Below are positions 39,839-49,246 of a stretch of 64,000 nt of DNA, piece by piece. Each line of letters begins with the position of its first letter. Position 1 is the first letter of the stretch. Made by a program: the position numbers and the translations under genes. Origin of the DNA: JAGPCK01 sp964535575 (GTDB taxonomy: Bacteria > Bacteroidota > Bacteroidia > UKL13-3); assembly GCA_964535575.1 (NCBI GenBank), contig CAZHTC010000002.1:186001-250000 (forward strand), in the 5' to 3' direction. Under the pieces are notes generated by a model. The model ran no database searches and was not told the origin of the DNA. It saw nothing but the letters and a program-made list of their open reading frames with translations.

Positions 39839-42418
39839 ATGAAGAAAATAACCATCATGATTCTCGCCTTGGCAATGGTAGCACCGGCTATAGCGCAGAA
39901 AAAGGGAAAAGGCAATGATAAACCCGCCATGCCCGAAATGCCCAAAGGCGACAAAAAAGCCACCATTGGCGAAAAGACCAAATCGTGTAAAAAAATTGAT
40001 GGTTTGTTTCCGCTCTTTCAGGATACGGCCAACGGGAGTATGTACCTGCTGGTAAAAAAACAGCAACTTGGCAAACAGTTTATTTATTTCTCTTATACGG
40101 AAAATGGGGTAGTGGCAGCCGGCCATTTCAGAGGAAGTTTCAGGGATAACAAAGTGTTCACCATACGCAGGTATTTTGACAAAGTAGAATTTGTGGTGCA
40201 AAATACTTCGTTCTATTTTGATCCTAAATCGGAATTAAGCAAATCACAGAATGCAAATATCAGCGAGGCCATTTTAGTAAGCCAGAAAGTGCTGGCCGAA
40301 AATACCGAAACGGGAGATATGCTTCTTGACGGGAATCAGATTTTTTTAAGTGAGGTTATGCATCAGGTAAAACCATCACCGGCCCCGCCTCCCTTTGGCG
40401 GTTCGTTATTGCTTGGCATGCTGAGTCGCGAAAAAACAAAGTATATAAATCTTCGCAACTACGAAAAGAATACAGATATCGTGGTAGAGTATGTGTATGA
40501 TAACCCTTCACCAACTGCTTCGGGAGGCTCGGAAGTGACCGATGAACGTGCGGTGAGCATTGTGCTGCAGCATAGTTTGATTGAAGCCCCTGAGCAACCA
40601 ATGCGCCCTCGTTTTGATGACCCGCGTGTAGGGTATTTCTCCGAACAGGCTAATGATATGACAACTCCCGAGGCGGTAAATTACCGCGACTTGATTCACA
40701 GATGGAGACTGGAGAAAAAGGATAAAGGAGTTGCCCTCTCTGAGCCGGTAAAACCAATTACCTGGTGGATTGAAAATACAACTCCTAAAGAGTTTCGTGA
40801 AGTAATTAAAGCAGCCGGAACGCAATGGAACCTGGCTTTTGAAAAAGCAGGTTTTAAAAATGCCGTAGTGATAAAGGAACAACCCGACAATGCTGATTGG
40901 GATGCCGGAGATATCCGCTACAATGTGTTGCGCTGGACATCTTCTCCGCAACCACCTTTTGGCGGATACGGACCAAGTTTTGTTGACCCCCGAAGCGGAG
41001 AAATTCTGGGTGCCGATATCATGCTCGAATATATTTTTGTTACAAACCGCATAAAACAGGAAAAATTATTTGATGCAGGGGCCATGTTTAATCAGGAAGC
41101 CACCACACCCGATAAGCATTTCTGTAATATGGATGAATACCTGCATATGACTTCGCTTTTTGGGTTATCAGTGTTGGATGCTCAGGGAACCGATGGTGTC
41201 GAAAAAAGAGAATACCTGAAGCAGTCCCTGTTTTACCTTGTACTGCACGAAATGGGACATACCATGGGATTAATGCATAATATGAAAGCATCGCAGTTGT
41301 GGAACACTACACAGGTAAATGATAAAAAACTGACACAGGCAGTAGGGCTTACTGCCTCGGTAATGGATTATCCTGCGGCCAACGTAGCTTCGGATAAATC
41401 AAAGCAGGGAGATTATTTCACCACCCGTCCGGGGCCATATGATTTATGGGCCATTGAATTTGGTTACTCCGAGGCATTGGATGATGCCGGTAAAGAGCAG
41501 GAACGTTTGCAAAAAATTCTTAGTCGTTCACTTGATTCTACCCTGATATTCGGGAATGATGCTGATGATATGCGCTCTCCCGGCAGCGGAATTGACCCGC
41601 GCGTGAATATTGGTGATATGAGCAACGATGCCATTACCTATTCAGTTGAACGGATTAAATTAGTGAATCAAATGCTGCCAAAGCTCAAACAAAAATATTC
41701 TACCAACGGCCAAACATATCAGGAACTGGTGCAGGCTTACAGCATTAGTATGGGCGAATGGGCTACTGCCACTACGGTTATTTCCCGCTATGTAGGCGGA
41801 GTGTATGTAGAGCGTGCCGTTGCAGGCCAGCAAGGAGCAAAACAACCTTATACTCCCGTTGATTATAAAGATCAGAAACGTGCCATTCAGGCCTTGAATA
41901 CCTATTTGTTCTCACCAAACGCTTTTAACGCTACCAATGGATTATTCAATACCCTTCAGGTACAACGCAGAGGATTTAATTTCTTTGGTCGCAATGAAGA
42001 CCCCAAACTGCACGACCGATTTGGAATGATGCAGGAAATGGTATTGATGGAACTGCTGCATCCGAAAACATTACAGCGAATCACAGATACCCGCCTTTAC
42101 GGAAACAAATACAGCGTATATGAAATGATGAGCGATTTAACCGCTGCCTGTTTTAATGAAGATTTAACAACATCGGTAAATACCATTCGCCAGGGATTGC
42201 AGGCAGAGTATGTGCGCAGATTGATTATGGCTGCGGGATTGGATGAGAATAACCCAATGACTGCCTCTATGTACGACCCCACCGCTAAAGCGGCAGCTAT
42301 GGCTCAGTTGAAAAAAATACGCAGCATGCTTGCCGCCTCATTAGCTACTGCCACAGGCGAAACCAAAGCACACCGCGAGTACATCATCCTGTTGATTGAT
42401 CAGGCATTTTCAAAATAG
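39839..42418 (+). CDS. Exported zinc-dependent metalloprotease (DUF5117/DUF5118 type)
   Basis: An 859-residue secreted protease. I choose the ATG at 39839, which starts the signal peptide (MKKITIMILALAMVAPAIAQ); an upstream in-frame start at 39794 would add 15 residues. The first ~400 residues match the layout of the DUF5118/DUF5117 proteins of Bacteroidota ('FQDTANGSMYLLVKKQQLGKQF' is the entry). The zincin motif HExxHxxGLxHN is complete in 'HEMGHTMGLMHNMKAS' at about residue 479. 'VMDYPAAN' downstream is the Met-turn-like stretch. No T9SS sorting domain is visible, so it is probably periplasmic. The substrate is unknown. A GC-rich terminator follows. Confidence 0.9.
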   Translation: MKKITIMILALAMVAPAIAQKKGKGNDKPAMPEMPKGDKKATIGEKTKSCKKIDGLFPLFQDTANGSMYLLVKKQQLGKQFIYFSYTENGVVAAGHFRGSFRDNKVFTIRRYFDKVEFVVQNTSFYFDPKSELSKSQNANISEAILVSQKVLAENTETGDMLLDGNQIFLSEVMHQVKPSPAPPPFGGSLLLGMLSREKTKYINLRNYEKNTDIVVEYVYDNPSPTASGGSEVTDERAVSIVLQHSLIEAPEQPMRPRFDDPRVGYFSEQANDMTTPEAVNYRDLIHRWRLEKKDKGVALSEPVKPITWWIENTTPKEFREVIKAAGTQWNLAFEKAGFKNAVVIKEQPDNADWDAGDIRYNVLRWTSSPQPPFGGYGPSFVDPRSGEILGADIMLEYIFVTNRIKQEKLFDAGAMFNQEATTPDKHFCNMDEYLHMTSLFGLSVLDAQGTDGVEKREYLKQSLFYLVLHEMGHTMGLMHNMKASQLWNTTQVNDKKLTQAVGLTASVMDYPAANVASDKSKQGDYFTTRPGPYDLWAIEFGYSEALDDAGKEQERLQKILSRSLDSTLIFGNDADDMRSPGSGIDPRVNIGDMSNDAITYSVERIKLVNQMLPKLKQKYSTNGQTYQELVQAYSISMGEWATATTVISRYVGGVYVERAVAGQQGAKQPYTPVDYKDQKRAIQALNTYLFSPNAFNATNGLFNTLQVQRRGFNFFGRNEDPKLHDRFGMMQEMVLMELLHPKTLQRITDTRLYGNKYSVYEMMSDLTAACFNEDLTTSVNTIRQGLQAEYVRRLIMAAGLDENNPMTASMYDPTAKAAAMAQLKKIRSMLAASLATATGETKAHREYIILLIDQAFSK

Positions 42419-42440
42419 CAAGAAACTTTTCTTAAAAATA

Positions 42441-42469
42441 AAACGCCCCGGCAACTGGCCGGGGCGTTT
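42441..42469. terminator. Bidirectional rho-independent terminator
   Basis: The stem CGCCCCGGC (42444-42452) and GCCGGGGCG (42458-42466) is perfect over 9 bp with a 5-base loop, flanked by AAA and TTTT. It separates the plus-strand protease gene from the minus-strand tRNA-Ser gene and could end both transcripts. Confidence 0.92.
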
Positions 42470-42489
42470 TATTTTATTGATTATAGCTT

Positions 42490-42579
42490 TGGCGGAGAGT
42501 GAGAGATTCGAACTCTCGATACGGTTTCCCGTATACACACTTTCCAGGCGTGCTCCTTCAACCACTCGGACAACTCTCC
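42490..42579 (-). tRNA. tRNA-Ser (anticodon GGA)
   Basis: The minus strand folds as a class II tRNA. Acceptor arms are GGAGAGT (from 42579) and ACTCTCC, with discriminator G and an encoded CCA (42492-42490). The anticodon loop reads CTGGAAA, giving anticodon GGA for UCC/UCU serine codons. A long variable arm (TACGG...CCGTA) and the T loop TTCGAAT are visible. The mature part without CCA is 87 bases. The gene follows the DUF1501 gene on the same strand by about 40 bases and is followed by a terminator. Confidence 0.95.
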
Positions 42580-42592
42580 GTAAAAAGGACGA

Positions 42593-42600
42593 CAAAGGTA
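42593..42600 (-). promoter_or_regulatory. Possible -7 element before tRNA-Ser
   Basis: On the minus strand the bases read TACCTTTG, a match to TAnnTTTG, ending 13 bases before the mature 5' end of the tRNA. No TTTG is at 19 bases upstream. The tRNA could have its own promoter or be processed from the upstream operon. Confidence 0.45.
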
Positions 42601-42619
42601 CAAAAAGCGGTGAATATTT

Positions 42620-43816
42620 TTAAATGAACTGCATAGAGGCAAATGGCTTTTGCAAAATTTTAGTACTGTCACTATCCAGCCATTTATCAACCAGGGTGGC
42701 ATATACTTCTCTGAAATCAACAGTATAGCGTAAATCCCCGTTTTCATCCAGATTTTTAAGGTCAGGGCCATCGTTATAGAATCCTTGCTTTTTAAGAGCT
42801 CCGCTTACCAGCATCACCTGGTTAGCCGCGCCATGGTCGGTACCACGGCTGCCGTTTTGTTTCACCCTGCGTCCGAATTCAGAAAACATCATCAGTAAGG
42901 TATCATTAAAAAGTTTGGCTTCTACCATATCATTTACAAAGGCAAGCACTGCATCATTTACCTGAGTAAGCAATCGGCCGTGAAACGTGTTTTGGCTGGC
43001 ATGTGTATCAAACCCGGAAATAGACACATAATACACCGATGTATGGCAATCCGACAAGATTAAGTCGGCCACCAGTTTTAATTTGTGGCCAAGTATGGTA
43101 TCCGGGTACTCACTTTTTCCTTCCCGTATTTTTAATTTGCTATGAATGTATTGGGCAGATGAAGTGGCTTCGGTTAATGTTTTTTGCAGGTAAGCCAACT
43201 GGCTGTTCATGCTGCTCATTTGTGATTCTTGCTTAGAAATGGCTTGTATAATGGGGTTGCCGGCCGATGAATAAAATTGAGCAGGATGATTAAAGGCAAG
43301 ACCCTTTTGAAATTCTCCTTTCAGGGCCAGACTCAATGCATCATCGGTTTCAATGGCATAGTATGGCTGGCATTCGTTTTTGCACGAAGCATCCAGCCAG
43401 CGACCAACCCAGCCGGTATTTACATATTTGTTGGCATCACTTGCACTTTGCCAAATATCCATGCTGCGGAAATGAGAGCGGTTGGGGTTGGGATACCCAA
43501 CATTGTTAATGATGCTTAAATACCCGGCATCATACAGTTCTTTAAATCCATGTAATTTGGAATGAATTCCATACTCATCGGTTAGTTTAAGTGCATCGGC
43601 CAGTTCAATAGAAATATTTGGTCTTAGTTGATAGTAAATATCATTTCTGTAGGGAATGATAGTATTGAGTCCGTCATTTCCTCCCGACAATTGCACAATC
43701 ACCAGCGGCCGTTTACGGGTGTTCCCCAATTGCTTTGCCGATGCCTGAATAAATTCAGGGACAAATGCCGAAGCAGAGATGAATGAAGATAAACGAATAA
43801 ACTCTTTTCTGTTCAT
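42620..43816 (-). CDS. DUF1501 family protein (sulfatase-like fold)
   Basis: A 398-residue protein; I choose ATG 43816 (MNRKEFIRLSSFISASAF), which gives an exported N-terminus and sits 8 bases after the DUF1800 stop. An upstream frame to 43906 would overlap that gene. DUF1501 hallmarks are 'QLSGGNDGLNTIIPYRND' near residues 40-57, 'SGFDTHASQ' near the middle and 'MFSEFGRRVKQNGSRGTDHGAAN' near 300-322, which looks like an alkaline phosphatase/sulfatase-type metal site (Asp/His). Most relatives begin with a Tat signal; no twin arginine is present here. It is usually encoded with DUF1800, as here; the function of the pair is not known. Confidence 0.9.
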   Translation of the reverse strand: MNRKEFIRLSSFISASAFVPEFIQASAKQLGNTRKRPLVIVQLSGGNDGLNTIIPYRNDIYYQLRPNISIELADALKLTDEYGIHSKLHGFKELYDAGYLSIINNVGYPNPNRSHFRSMDIWQSASDANKYVNTGWVGRWLDASCKNECQPYYAIETDDALSLALKGEFQKGLAFNHPAQFYSSAGNPIIQAISKQESQMSSMNSQLAYLQKTLTEATSSAQYIHSKLKIREGKSEYPDTILGHKLKLVADLILSDCHTSVYYVSISGFDTHASQNTFHGRLLTQVNDAVLAFVNDMVEAKLFNDTLLMMFSEFGRRVKQNGSRGTDHGAANQVMLVSGALKKQGFYNDGPDLKNLDENGDLRYTVDFREVYATLVDKWLDSDSTKILQKPFASMQFI

Positions 43817-43823
43817 AGACCTT

Positions 43824-45230
43824 TTATACCAATTGAAATTCGGGCAAACATAAAATAGACGTGATACAACTTTTAATAAAAGCTGCCGAGGATGTTCGGT
43901 CGGCATATTTCGTAATTACTTCGTTGCTCACCGCTGTAGGTTGTTGCAGGAAATACCTTTTCAGTTCCTGTATCAGTTCTTTTTCGTTTCCGGTGTAGCG
44001 CAAAAAATAATTGGTCACGGCACTCAGGTCATAATTTACTTTTACACTCCCGGTGCCTTGTTTTTTCAGATGACTATCGGTAGCATTGTCCTCGTACGAG
44101 GTTTTTGATTTGGCATTTAACGGCTGTTGGGCAAAAAGCACCAGTGGCAAACGCATGCGTAAAAGAAGGGAGGAACTGTCAATCCAGTTTTTGTCCCCGC
44201 TCCATCCGGCTACATTTGGCGGTATAAATAACTCCTGACCCAGTAGCTGCATTACTTTAGCGGGTAATTTTTCATCTTCATACTTAATGTGAAAAATACG
44301 GGTGTACCTTGCAATCAAATCTACGGGAGAACTTATTTTCACTCCAATATTTTCGGTGTCAAAAAACCAAGGAGAAAGAATAATCTGCCGCAAAAGCATA
44401 GATATATCATATCCCGAATTAAAAAACGGTTCTGTCAGCTCTTTTATATGTGCTTCGTTTACCTTTGGGTTTACAAATTCCTTATATATTTTACGACACA
44501 GGAAGTAGGCAGTTTGTTTTTGCTCAAGAACGGTATTGATAATATCTTCTCCGCTTAGATTTCCTTTTTTACCAAAAAAAGTTTTCTCTCCGTTGTCGTG
44601 TTCTTTTTCTATAATTTCAAATTCGCCTTTACGGTTTACTTTCCATCCCGTAAAACAGCGGGCGGCTTCTTTAATTGCGGTTTCAGTATACTGTCCTTCA
44701 CCCAGAGTAAACAATTCCATTACTTCCCGGGCAAAGTTTTCGTTGGGTGCATTTTTTTTGTTTTCAAACGTATTTAAAAATAGCATCATAGCCGGATCTT
44801 TGGCAATGGCATGAAGCATATCCGGAAATTTTCCCAATGCGTGTTTGCGCAGGGTGTTATGCTGCAACTGCATAATAAAACCAAAAGGCAAACGGGTGGC
44901 AAAATGATTGTGCCAGAAAAAAGTCATTCGTTCGCGCAACTGGTCTTTTCCGTAGGCCATTTGATTGAGCCAGTGTAATCCTAACAACCGTATTTCCTTT
45001 TGTGACTTCACCAGCATTTTCAGAAGTTTAAAATTGGTTACTTCTCCCTCCTTGTTTTCGCCCAAAGGATTTGGAATTATTTCAATCGGATGCAGTTCCT
45101 GCGAATTTGCAAACAACTCTTCCGCCAGCTGTTCTCTGAATTTGCCAACCCGTTCGGCAATATAAGCCGGAGGCTCTCCAAAGCCGGTTCGTAGATACAA
45201 GTGCTGAATTTGCGGCTGATTTAATTGCAT
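43824..45230 (-). CDS. DUF1800 family protein
   Basis: A 468-residue protein with the DUF1800 pattern: 'HLYLRTGFGEPP' at the start, 'RERMTFFWHNHFATR' around residue 98-112, 'NENFAREVMELFTLGEG' around 158-175 and 'PPNVAGWSGDKNWI' near 337-350. No clear signal peptide is visible. DUF1800 genes are nearly always followed by DUF1501, as here (7-base gap). A polysaccharide- or cell-surface-related role has been suggested for such pairs, but I cannot support a function from the sequence. TatD lies 6 bases upstream. Confidence 0.9.
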   Translation of the reverse strand: MQLNQPQIQHLYLRTGFGEPPAYIAERVGKFREQLAEELFANSQELHPIEIIPNPLGENKEGEVTNFKLLKMLVKSQKEIRLLGLHWLNQMAYGKDQLRERMTFFWHNHFATRLPFGFIMQLQHNTLRKHALGKFPDMLHAIAKDPAMMLFLNTFENKKNAPNENFAREVMELFTLGEGQYTETAIKEAARCFTGWKVNRKGEFEIIEKEHDNGEKTFFGKKGNLSGEDIINTVLEQKQTAYFLCRKIYKEFVNPKVNEAHIKELTEPFFNSGYDISMLLRQIILSPWFFDTENIGVKISSPVDLIARYTRIFHIKYEDEKLPAKVMQLLGQELFIPPNVAGWSGDKNWIDSSSLLLRMRLPLVLFAQQPLNAKSKTSYEDNATDSHLKKQGTGSVKVNYDLSAVTNYFLRYTGNEKELIQELKRYFLQQPTAVSNEVITKYADRTSSAAFIKSCITSILCLPEFQLV

Positions 45231-45236
45231 AGTGAT

Positions 45237-46013
45237 TTACACTGGTAATTTGGTGAAAATTTTCCGAACGTTGGTCATACTTATTTCCGCCATCTTTTCA
45301 AGCGAAATATGAAAAGTGTCGGCCATTTTGTGTGCGATAATGCGGGTGTATGCACTTTCGTTGCGTTGCCCGCGGTGGGGAACCGGAGGAAGGTAAGGAG
45401 CATCAGTTTCAAACACGATATATTCAGGCGAAAAGTGACTGAGTGTTTCAGGAAGGTTGCTGTTTTTATAGGTAAGCACCCCGCCTATGCCCAGATACAT
45501 GCCCAGTTTTATAATTTCTTTTGCCTCTTCTGCGCTTCCGCTGAAGCAATGAAAAATGCCGGTCAGGTTTTTTAACTGATGTTGCTTAATTAATTCGATG
45601 CAGCGGTAAGTGGCATTGCGTGAATGAATGGATACCGGCAGATTATATTTAATGGCCCACTCACATTGTTTCACAAAAGCATCTTCCTGTTGCGGGATAA
45701 AGGTTTTTTCCCAATAAAAATCCAATCCTATTTCCCCTACGGCAATGTATTTTCCGGTACTCAGTTCCTGCTCCACTGTAAGCAAATATGCTGCGTAGTT
45801 TTCAGTAACCGAACACGGATGGATACCCATCATAGGAAAACAATTGTTAGGAAAAGCATGGCATAATTCCCACATACTATCGAAGGATTCGTGGTCAATA
45901 TTGGGGAGCAGCATGTAATTAACCCCTGCTCTGATGGCCCGTTTAACCATTTCGTTTCTGTCATGGTCAAATTGCTTAGAGTACAAATGGGTATGTGTGT
46001 CGGCTAAAATCAT
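45237..46013 (-). CDS. TatD family metal-dependent hydrolase
   Basis: A 258-residue TIM-barrel hydrolase; family members are DNases or D-amino-acyl-tRNA deacylase-like enzymes. Metal motifs: DTHTHLY at the start, GEIGLDFYW around residue 93-101, HCFSG around 155 and ETDAPYLPP around 206-214. I choose ATG 46013, which overlaps the stop of the glycosyltransferase gene in an ATGA arrangement; a longer start at 46037 exists. The exact paralog type (TatD, YcfH, YjjV) cannot be decided here; the 'SIHSR' segment suggests the YcfH group. Confidence 0.92.
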   Translation of the reverse strand: MILADTHTHLYSKQFDHDRNEMVKRAIRAGVNYMLLPNIDHESFDSMWELCHAFPNNCFPMMGIHPCSVTENYAAYLLTVEQELSTGKYIAVGEIGLDFYWEKTFIPQQEDAFVKQCEWAIKYNLPVSIHSRNATYRCIELIKQHQLKNLTGIFHCFSGSAEEAKEIIKLGMYLGIGGVLTYKNSNLPETLSHFSPEYIVFETDAPYLPPVPHRGQRNESAYTRIIAHKMADTFHISLEKMAEISMTNVRKIFTKLPV

Positions 46014-47110
46014 TGGTGATAACTCCTGTTTTTCCAATTAAACGGAAGCGGAAGATAATAAAAAAGACTTAATGAAAGATTAAGAACAAGGGTATAAAAC
46101 TGGTGTCCGATATGCGAAATAAAAGAAAAGGGCATTCCGGCAAGTGAGCGAATAATATTGGTGATAATTATTTCCAGAATCATTTTAATCAACAAGAGAT
46201 TTAAAGCCGTGGCGGGGGAGATAAAAAGAGTGATAATTAAAAACGGACTGAATAACCCGTAAATGCCTAAAATTAATTTCCAATGCAGGGGTAAGGCACG
46301 ACCTCCGGTTAACCATCTCTTGCGTTGGTGAAGAATCGCTTTAAACGAGCTGAGGGTATTGGTAAATGTGCAGCTTCCCGGGGTAAAAATGTTTTTTGTG
46401 TCCCATCCTTTTTTTCGCACCTCTTCGTAAAGTTTGTAATCTTCAGTAACCGAAAAATCGAACGCTTCATATCCCCCGGTACTCAGATAAGCTTCGCGTT
46501 TCACAGCCATATTATTTCCAACGGCTGTGCAGGGCAAGCCAGCCTTGGTGATACCTACCAGCATGCCGCTGAAATAGGTCCAGTCAATTGCCTGCATGCG
46601 CTCAAACCAGCTGTTGCCCGAGGCAAGAGTGGTTCCCGAAATAATTCCGGTACCTTCCTCAAATTCCGCCAATACGGCATTTATCCAGTTTGCATTTACT
46701 TGTATGTCGGCATCGGTAATAAAGAAAAATTCGCCTGTGGCATAATGGGCCAGTTGCGCCAGTACATTTGCTTTCCCTTTCGCTTTCCCTGTTGTTGCTG
46801 TAATTGAAACGAGCTGCATATATGGTTTGTGAAGGATAAAATCGTTCACCAGTTTTTCAGTTTGGTCTTCCGAGCGGTCGTTTCCTATCAATACCTGCAG
46901 TTTTTCCTTTGGATAGCTGAGTTGGTCGATGAAATGTAAGCAGCGTTCAATATGTTGTTCTTCGTTCCGGGCAGCCAGAAGTATAGAAACCTTGGGTTGA
47001 CGGGTTAAGGGTTTATCGGGATGATACGCTGCAATAATACCCGCTCCTGTTACCAGTTGAACAAGAAAATGCAGCGCACAGCAGGCAAAAAAAATCTGGA
47101 GGATAATCAT
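46010..47110 (-). CDS. Family 2 glycosyltransferase with C-terminal membrane helices
   Basis: A 366-residue membrane-bound GT2. It has an N-terminal membrane helix (about 2-24), 'SILLAARNEEQHIERCL' (nucleotide binding), the DXD motif in 'FITDADIQVN' (about 133-142), 'SVTEDYKLYEEV' and the QxxRW motif (QRKRW at about 262), the full set seen in processive or lipid-linked glycan transferases. Three hydrophobic helices follow. Its partner could be the polysaccharide deacetylase just upstream, overlapping by 4 bases (ATGA); together they resemble chitooligosaccharide or poly-N-acetylglucosamine type loci, but the acceptor is unknown. Confidence 0.88.
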   Translation of the reverse strand: MIILQIFFACCALHFLVQLVTGAGIIAAYHPDKPLTRQPKVSILLAARNEEQHIERCLHFIDQLSYPKEKLQVLIGNDRSEDQTEKLVNDFILHKPYMQLVSITATTGKAKGKANVLAQLAHYATGEFFFITDADIQVNANWINAVLAEFEEGTGIISGTTLASGNSWFERMQAIDWTYFSGMLVGITKAGLPCTAVGNNMAVKREAYLSTGGYEAFDFSVTEDYKLYEEVRKKGWDTKNIFTPGSCTFTNTLSSFKAILHQRKRWLTGGRALPLHWKLILGIYGLFSPFLIITLFISPATALNLLLIKMILEIIITNIIRSLAGMPFSFISHIGHQFYTLVLNLSLSLFYYLPLPFNWKNRSYHQ

Positions 47111-47790
47111 ACCTTTAATGCGTCAAACCGATAACCTTTATTGTGAAAATACATTAAGGTTTCGGGTAAAAGTGATTTAAGATTGTGAGCTGCTTTTTCG
47201 CTGTCGTGAAAAACCAGCAGCGAGCCGGGGCGGCTACGGGTTTTAATGGCGTTTAAGGAATTTTTCAGGGATAAATTTCGTTCGTAATCTCTTGAAAGAA
47301 TATCCCACATTACCAGCGTGTATTTTTCTCTGAGATGGCGCGCCTGTGCAGGGGTTATGCGACCGTAAGGCGGTCTGAACAAATTACTTTTAATAACTTC
47401 TGCTGCCCGGCTGGTGTTCTCGAGGTATTGAGTTGAGGACGTTTTCCATCCATTCAAATGATTAAATGTATGGTTACCCACCGAATGATTTTCGGCAAGA
47501 ATCCTGTGATATATTTCAGGATATTTCTGAACATTTTCGCCAACGCAAAAAAAGGTAGCTTTGGCATTAAACTGATGTAAGGTATCCAGCACAAAGGACG
47601 TCATTTCAGGGTGAGGGCCGTCATCAAATGTCAGGTATAAAACCAGTTCGGTAGTAGCAACCCTCCATAAAAATCCGGGCAGCAGGGTTGGTAGTATGTC
47701 GGGAACCTTAAATCGGTACATTCGGTATTTTGGTCGAATTAAAACCTGTAAATTGGCAAGAGTAAGAATAAGCTGATAACTTCGCTGCAC
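47107..47790 (-). CDS. Polysaccharide deacetylase (NodB homology domain)
   Basis: A 227-residue CE4-family deacetylase that removes acetyl groups from N-acetylated glycans. NodB motifs are complete: 'LTFDDGPHPEMT' around residues 53-64, the metal-binding H-x4-H in 'HTFNH' around 107, and 'FRPPYGR' around 136-142. No signal peptide is evident; the N-terminal hydrophobic-looking stretch is short. It is the first gene of the minus-strand run that continues into GT2, TatD, DUF1800 and DUF1501, and it is divergent from the tolC-like gene. Confidence 0.9.
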   Translation of the reverse strand: MQRSYQLILTLANLQVLIRPKYRMYRFKVPDILPTLLPGFLWRVATTELVLYLTFDDGPHPEMTSFVLDTLHQFNAKATFFCVGENVQKYPEIYHRILAENHSVGNHTFNHLNGWKTSSTQYLENTSRAAEVIKSNLFRPPYGRITPAQARHLREKYTLVMWDILSRDYERNLSLKNSLNAIKTRSRPGSLLVFHDSEKAAHNLKSLLPETLMYFHNKGYRFDALKV

Positions 47791-47820
47791 GAAAATTGCG
47801 TAAAAAAGCGAATTAAAAAA

Positions 47821-49239
47821 ATGAGTGCGAAAAGTTTTTTACTTATAGCCCTGTTGTTTCTTAGCTCATTTGTCCATGCTCAAAAAAAGTGGGGATTGCA
47901 GGAGTGTATAGATTATGCCCTAAAAAATAATCTAACGGTGCAGCAAAGTGCACTCAATAATATGGATTCAAAGGTTGCGCTAAATCAAAGTAAAGCCAAT
48001 TACCTCCCTACAGTAAATGGTTTTGGAACCAATAATTTCAATTTCGGACGAAGCATTGACCCCTTTACCAATACTTTCCAGAACCAGCAGATACGAAGCA
48101 ACAATTTCGGAGTTACAGGAAGTGTGGTTTTGTTCAACGGCCTGCAAAACTACACCGCCATGCAGCAAAATGAACTGTTGTACAAAGCGAGTGAATACGA
48201 TTTAAATCAGGCAATCAATAATCTCTCGCTCTCAGTGGCGAATGCTTACCTCTCCATTTTACTTAATGATGAAATTCTTTCCTCTACACGTATACAGGCT
48301 GAAAATACCAAAAAGCAATTGGAGCGTACCGAGAAATTGTATAATGCAGGAAGTGTGAGCATAGGGAATGTACTTGATTTAAAGGCACAGTATGCCAATG
48401 AGCAACTAAATATTACAAATGCTCAAAATCAGGTAAAACTAGCTTATCTGATTCTTTGGCAATTGCTCGAGTTGCCTTATGATGAAAACAATAGCATTGA
48501 AAAGGTGGCGATTGATATCCCCATAGGAGACCCTGCAGTTTCAACCAACGCACTGGTGACAAGCTATTCAACCAGAGGCCCCGAGATTCAGTCGGCAGAA
48601 ATAAGGCTATTGGCAGCCCAAAAAGGATTAACGCTGGCAAAATCAGGACGTAGCCCTAAACTTACCATGAACGGGAGCGTGAATACTACCTATTCGCAGT
48701 CATTTATGCGATCAACCGGATATGATTATTTAGGGACAAGAATTTTGTATTATGATCAGAACAATGTGCCGGTAACAGCTCCGTATTATTCCAGCACAGG
48801 CACCGAGGTTACTCCTTTCAGTCAGCAGTTAAAAGACAATCTGGGAAAGTCGCTGGGATTTACATTAAGTGTTCCTGTATTAAACAACTGGCAGGTAAAT
48901 AATAATATTCAGCGGTCGAAAATTAATCTGGAAAGAAGTAAGCTTAATCTGAATCAAACGCGAAATCAGGTGTATCGAACCATTACACAGGCAGTGCTTG
49001 ATTTGGAAGCGGCAAAAGCGCGATACACTGCTGCCTTGAATAGTTACGAAGCCGGTAATTTAAGTTATAAAAATGCGGAGCAGCGTTTTAATGCCGGAGC
49101 TATGAATTTTACGGATTACACTGTATCTAAAAACAATTTTATGCGTGCCGAGGCAACCATGCTTCAGGCCAAATATGAATTTATTTTCCGTCAAAAAGTG
49201 GTTGATTTTTACAACGGGAAACCAATCACCTTGCAATAA
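47821..49239 (+). CDS. TolC family outer membrane efflux protein
   Basis: A 472-residue outer membrane channel. It has a signal peptide (ending SFVHAQ) and the TolC pattern: 'WGLQECIDYALKNNLTVQQ' near the start and two similar halves of long helices and beta segments, the second with 'SPKLTMNGSVN' and 'RYTAALNSYEAGNLSYKNAEQRFNAG'. In tripartite pumps it is the outer duct. The membrane-fusion adaptor gene follows after 7 bases; the inner membrane pump is not encoded next to them. Confidence 0.93.
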   Translation: MSAKSFLLIALLFLSSFVHAQKKWGLQECIDYALKNNLTVQQSALNNMDSKVALNQSKANYLPTVNGFGTNNFNFGRSIDPFTNTFQNQQIRSNNFGVTGSVVLFNGLQNYTAMQQNELLYKASEYDLNQAINNLSLSVANAYLSILLNDEILSSTRIQAENTKKQLERTEKLYNAGSVSIGNVLDLKAQYANEQLNITNAQNQVKLAYLILWQLLELPYDENNSIEKVAIDIPIGDPAVSTNALVTSYSTRGPEIQSAEIRLLAAQKGLTLAKSGRSPKLTMNGSVNTTYSQSFMRSTGYDYLGTRILYYDQNNVPVTAPYYSSTGTEVTPFSQQLKDNLGKSLGFTLSVPVLNNWQVNNNIQRSKINLERSKLNLNQTRNQVYRTITQAVLDLEAAKARYTAALNSYEAGNLSYKNAEQRFNAGAMNFTDYTVSKNNFMRAEATMLQAKYEFIFRQKVVDFYNGKPITLQ

Positions 49240-49246
49240 CAATGTT

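Noticed and set aside
40508..40951. A 147-codon minus-strand frame inside the zinc protease gene
   Set aside because: It is antisense to an intact protease frame and has no known motif.
42410..42623. Short open frames on both strands across the terminator and tRNA-Ser
   Set aside because: The region is explained by a GC-rich terminator and a complete tRNA; the frames are by-products.
49145..49246. An upstream extension of the adaptor gene overlapping the tolC-like gene
   Set aside because: The extra 34 codons lie within tolC coding sequence and precede the basic membrane-helix start of the adaptor, so ATG 49247 is preferred.
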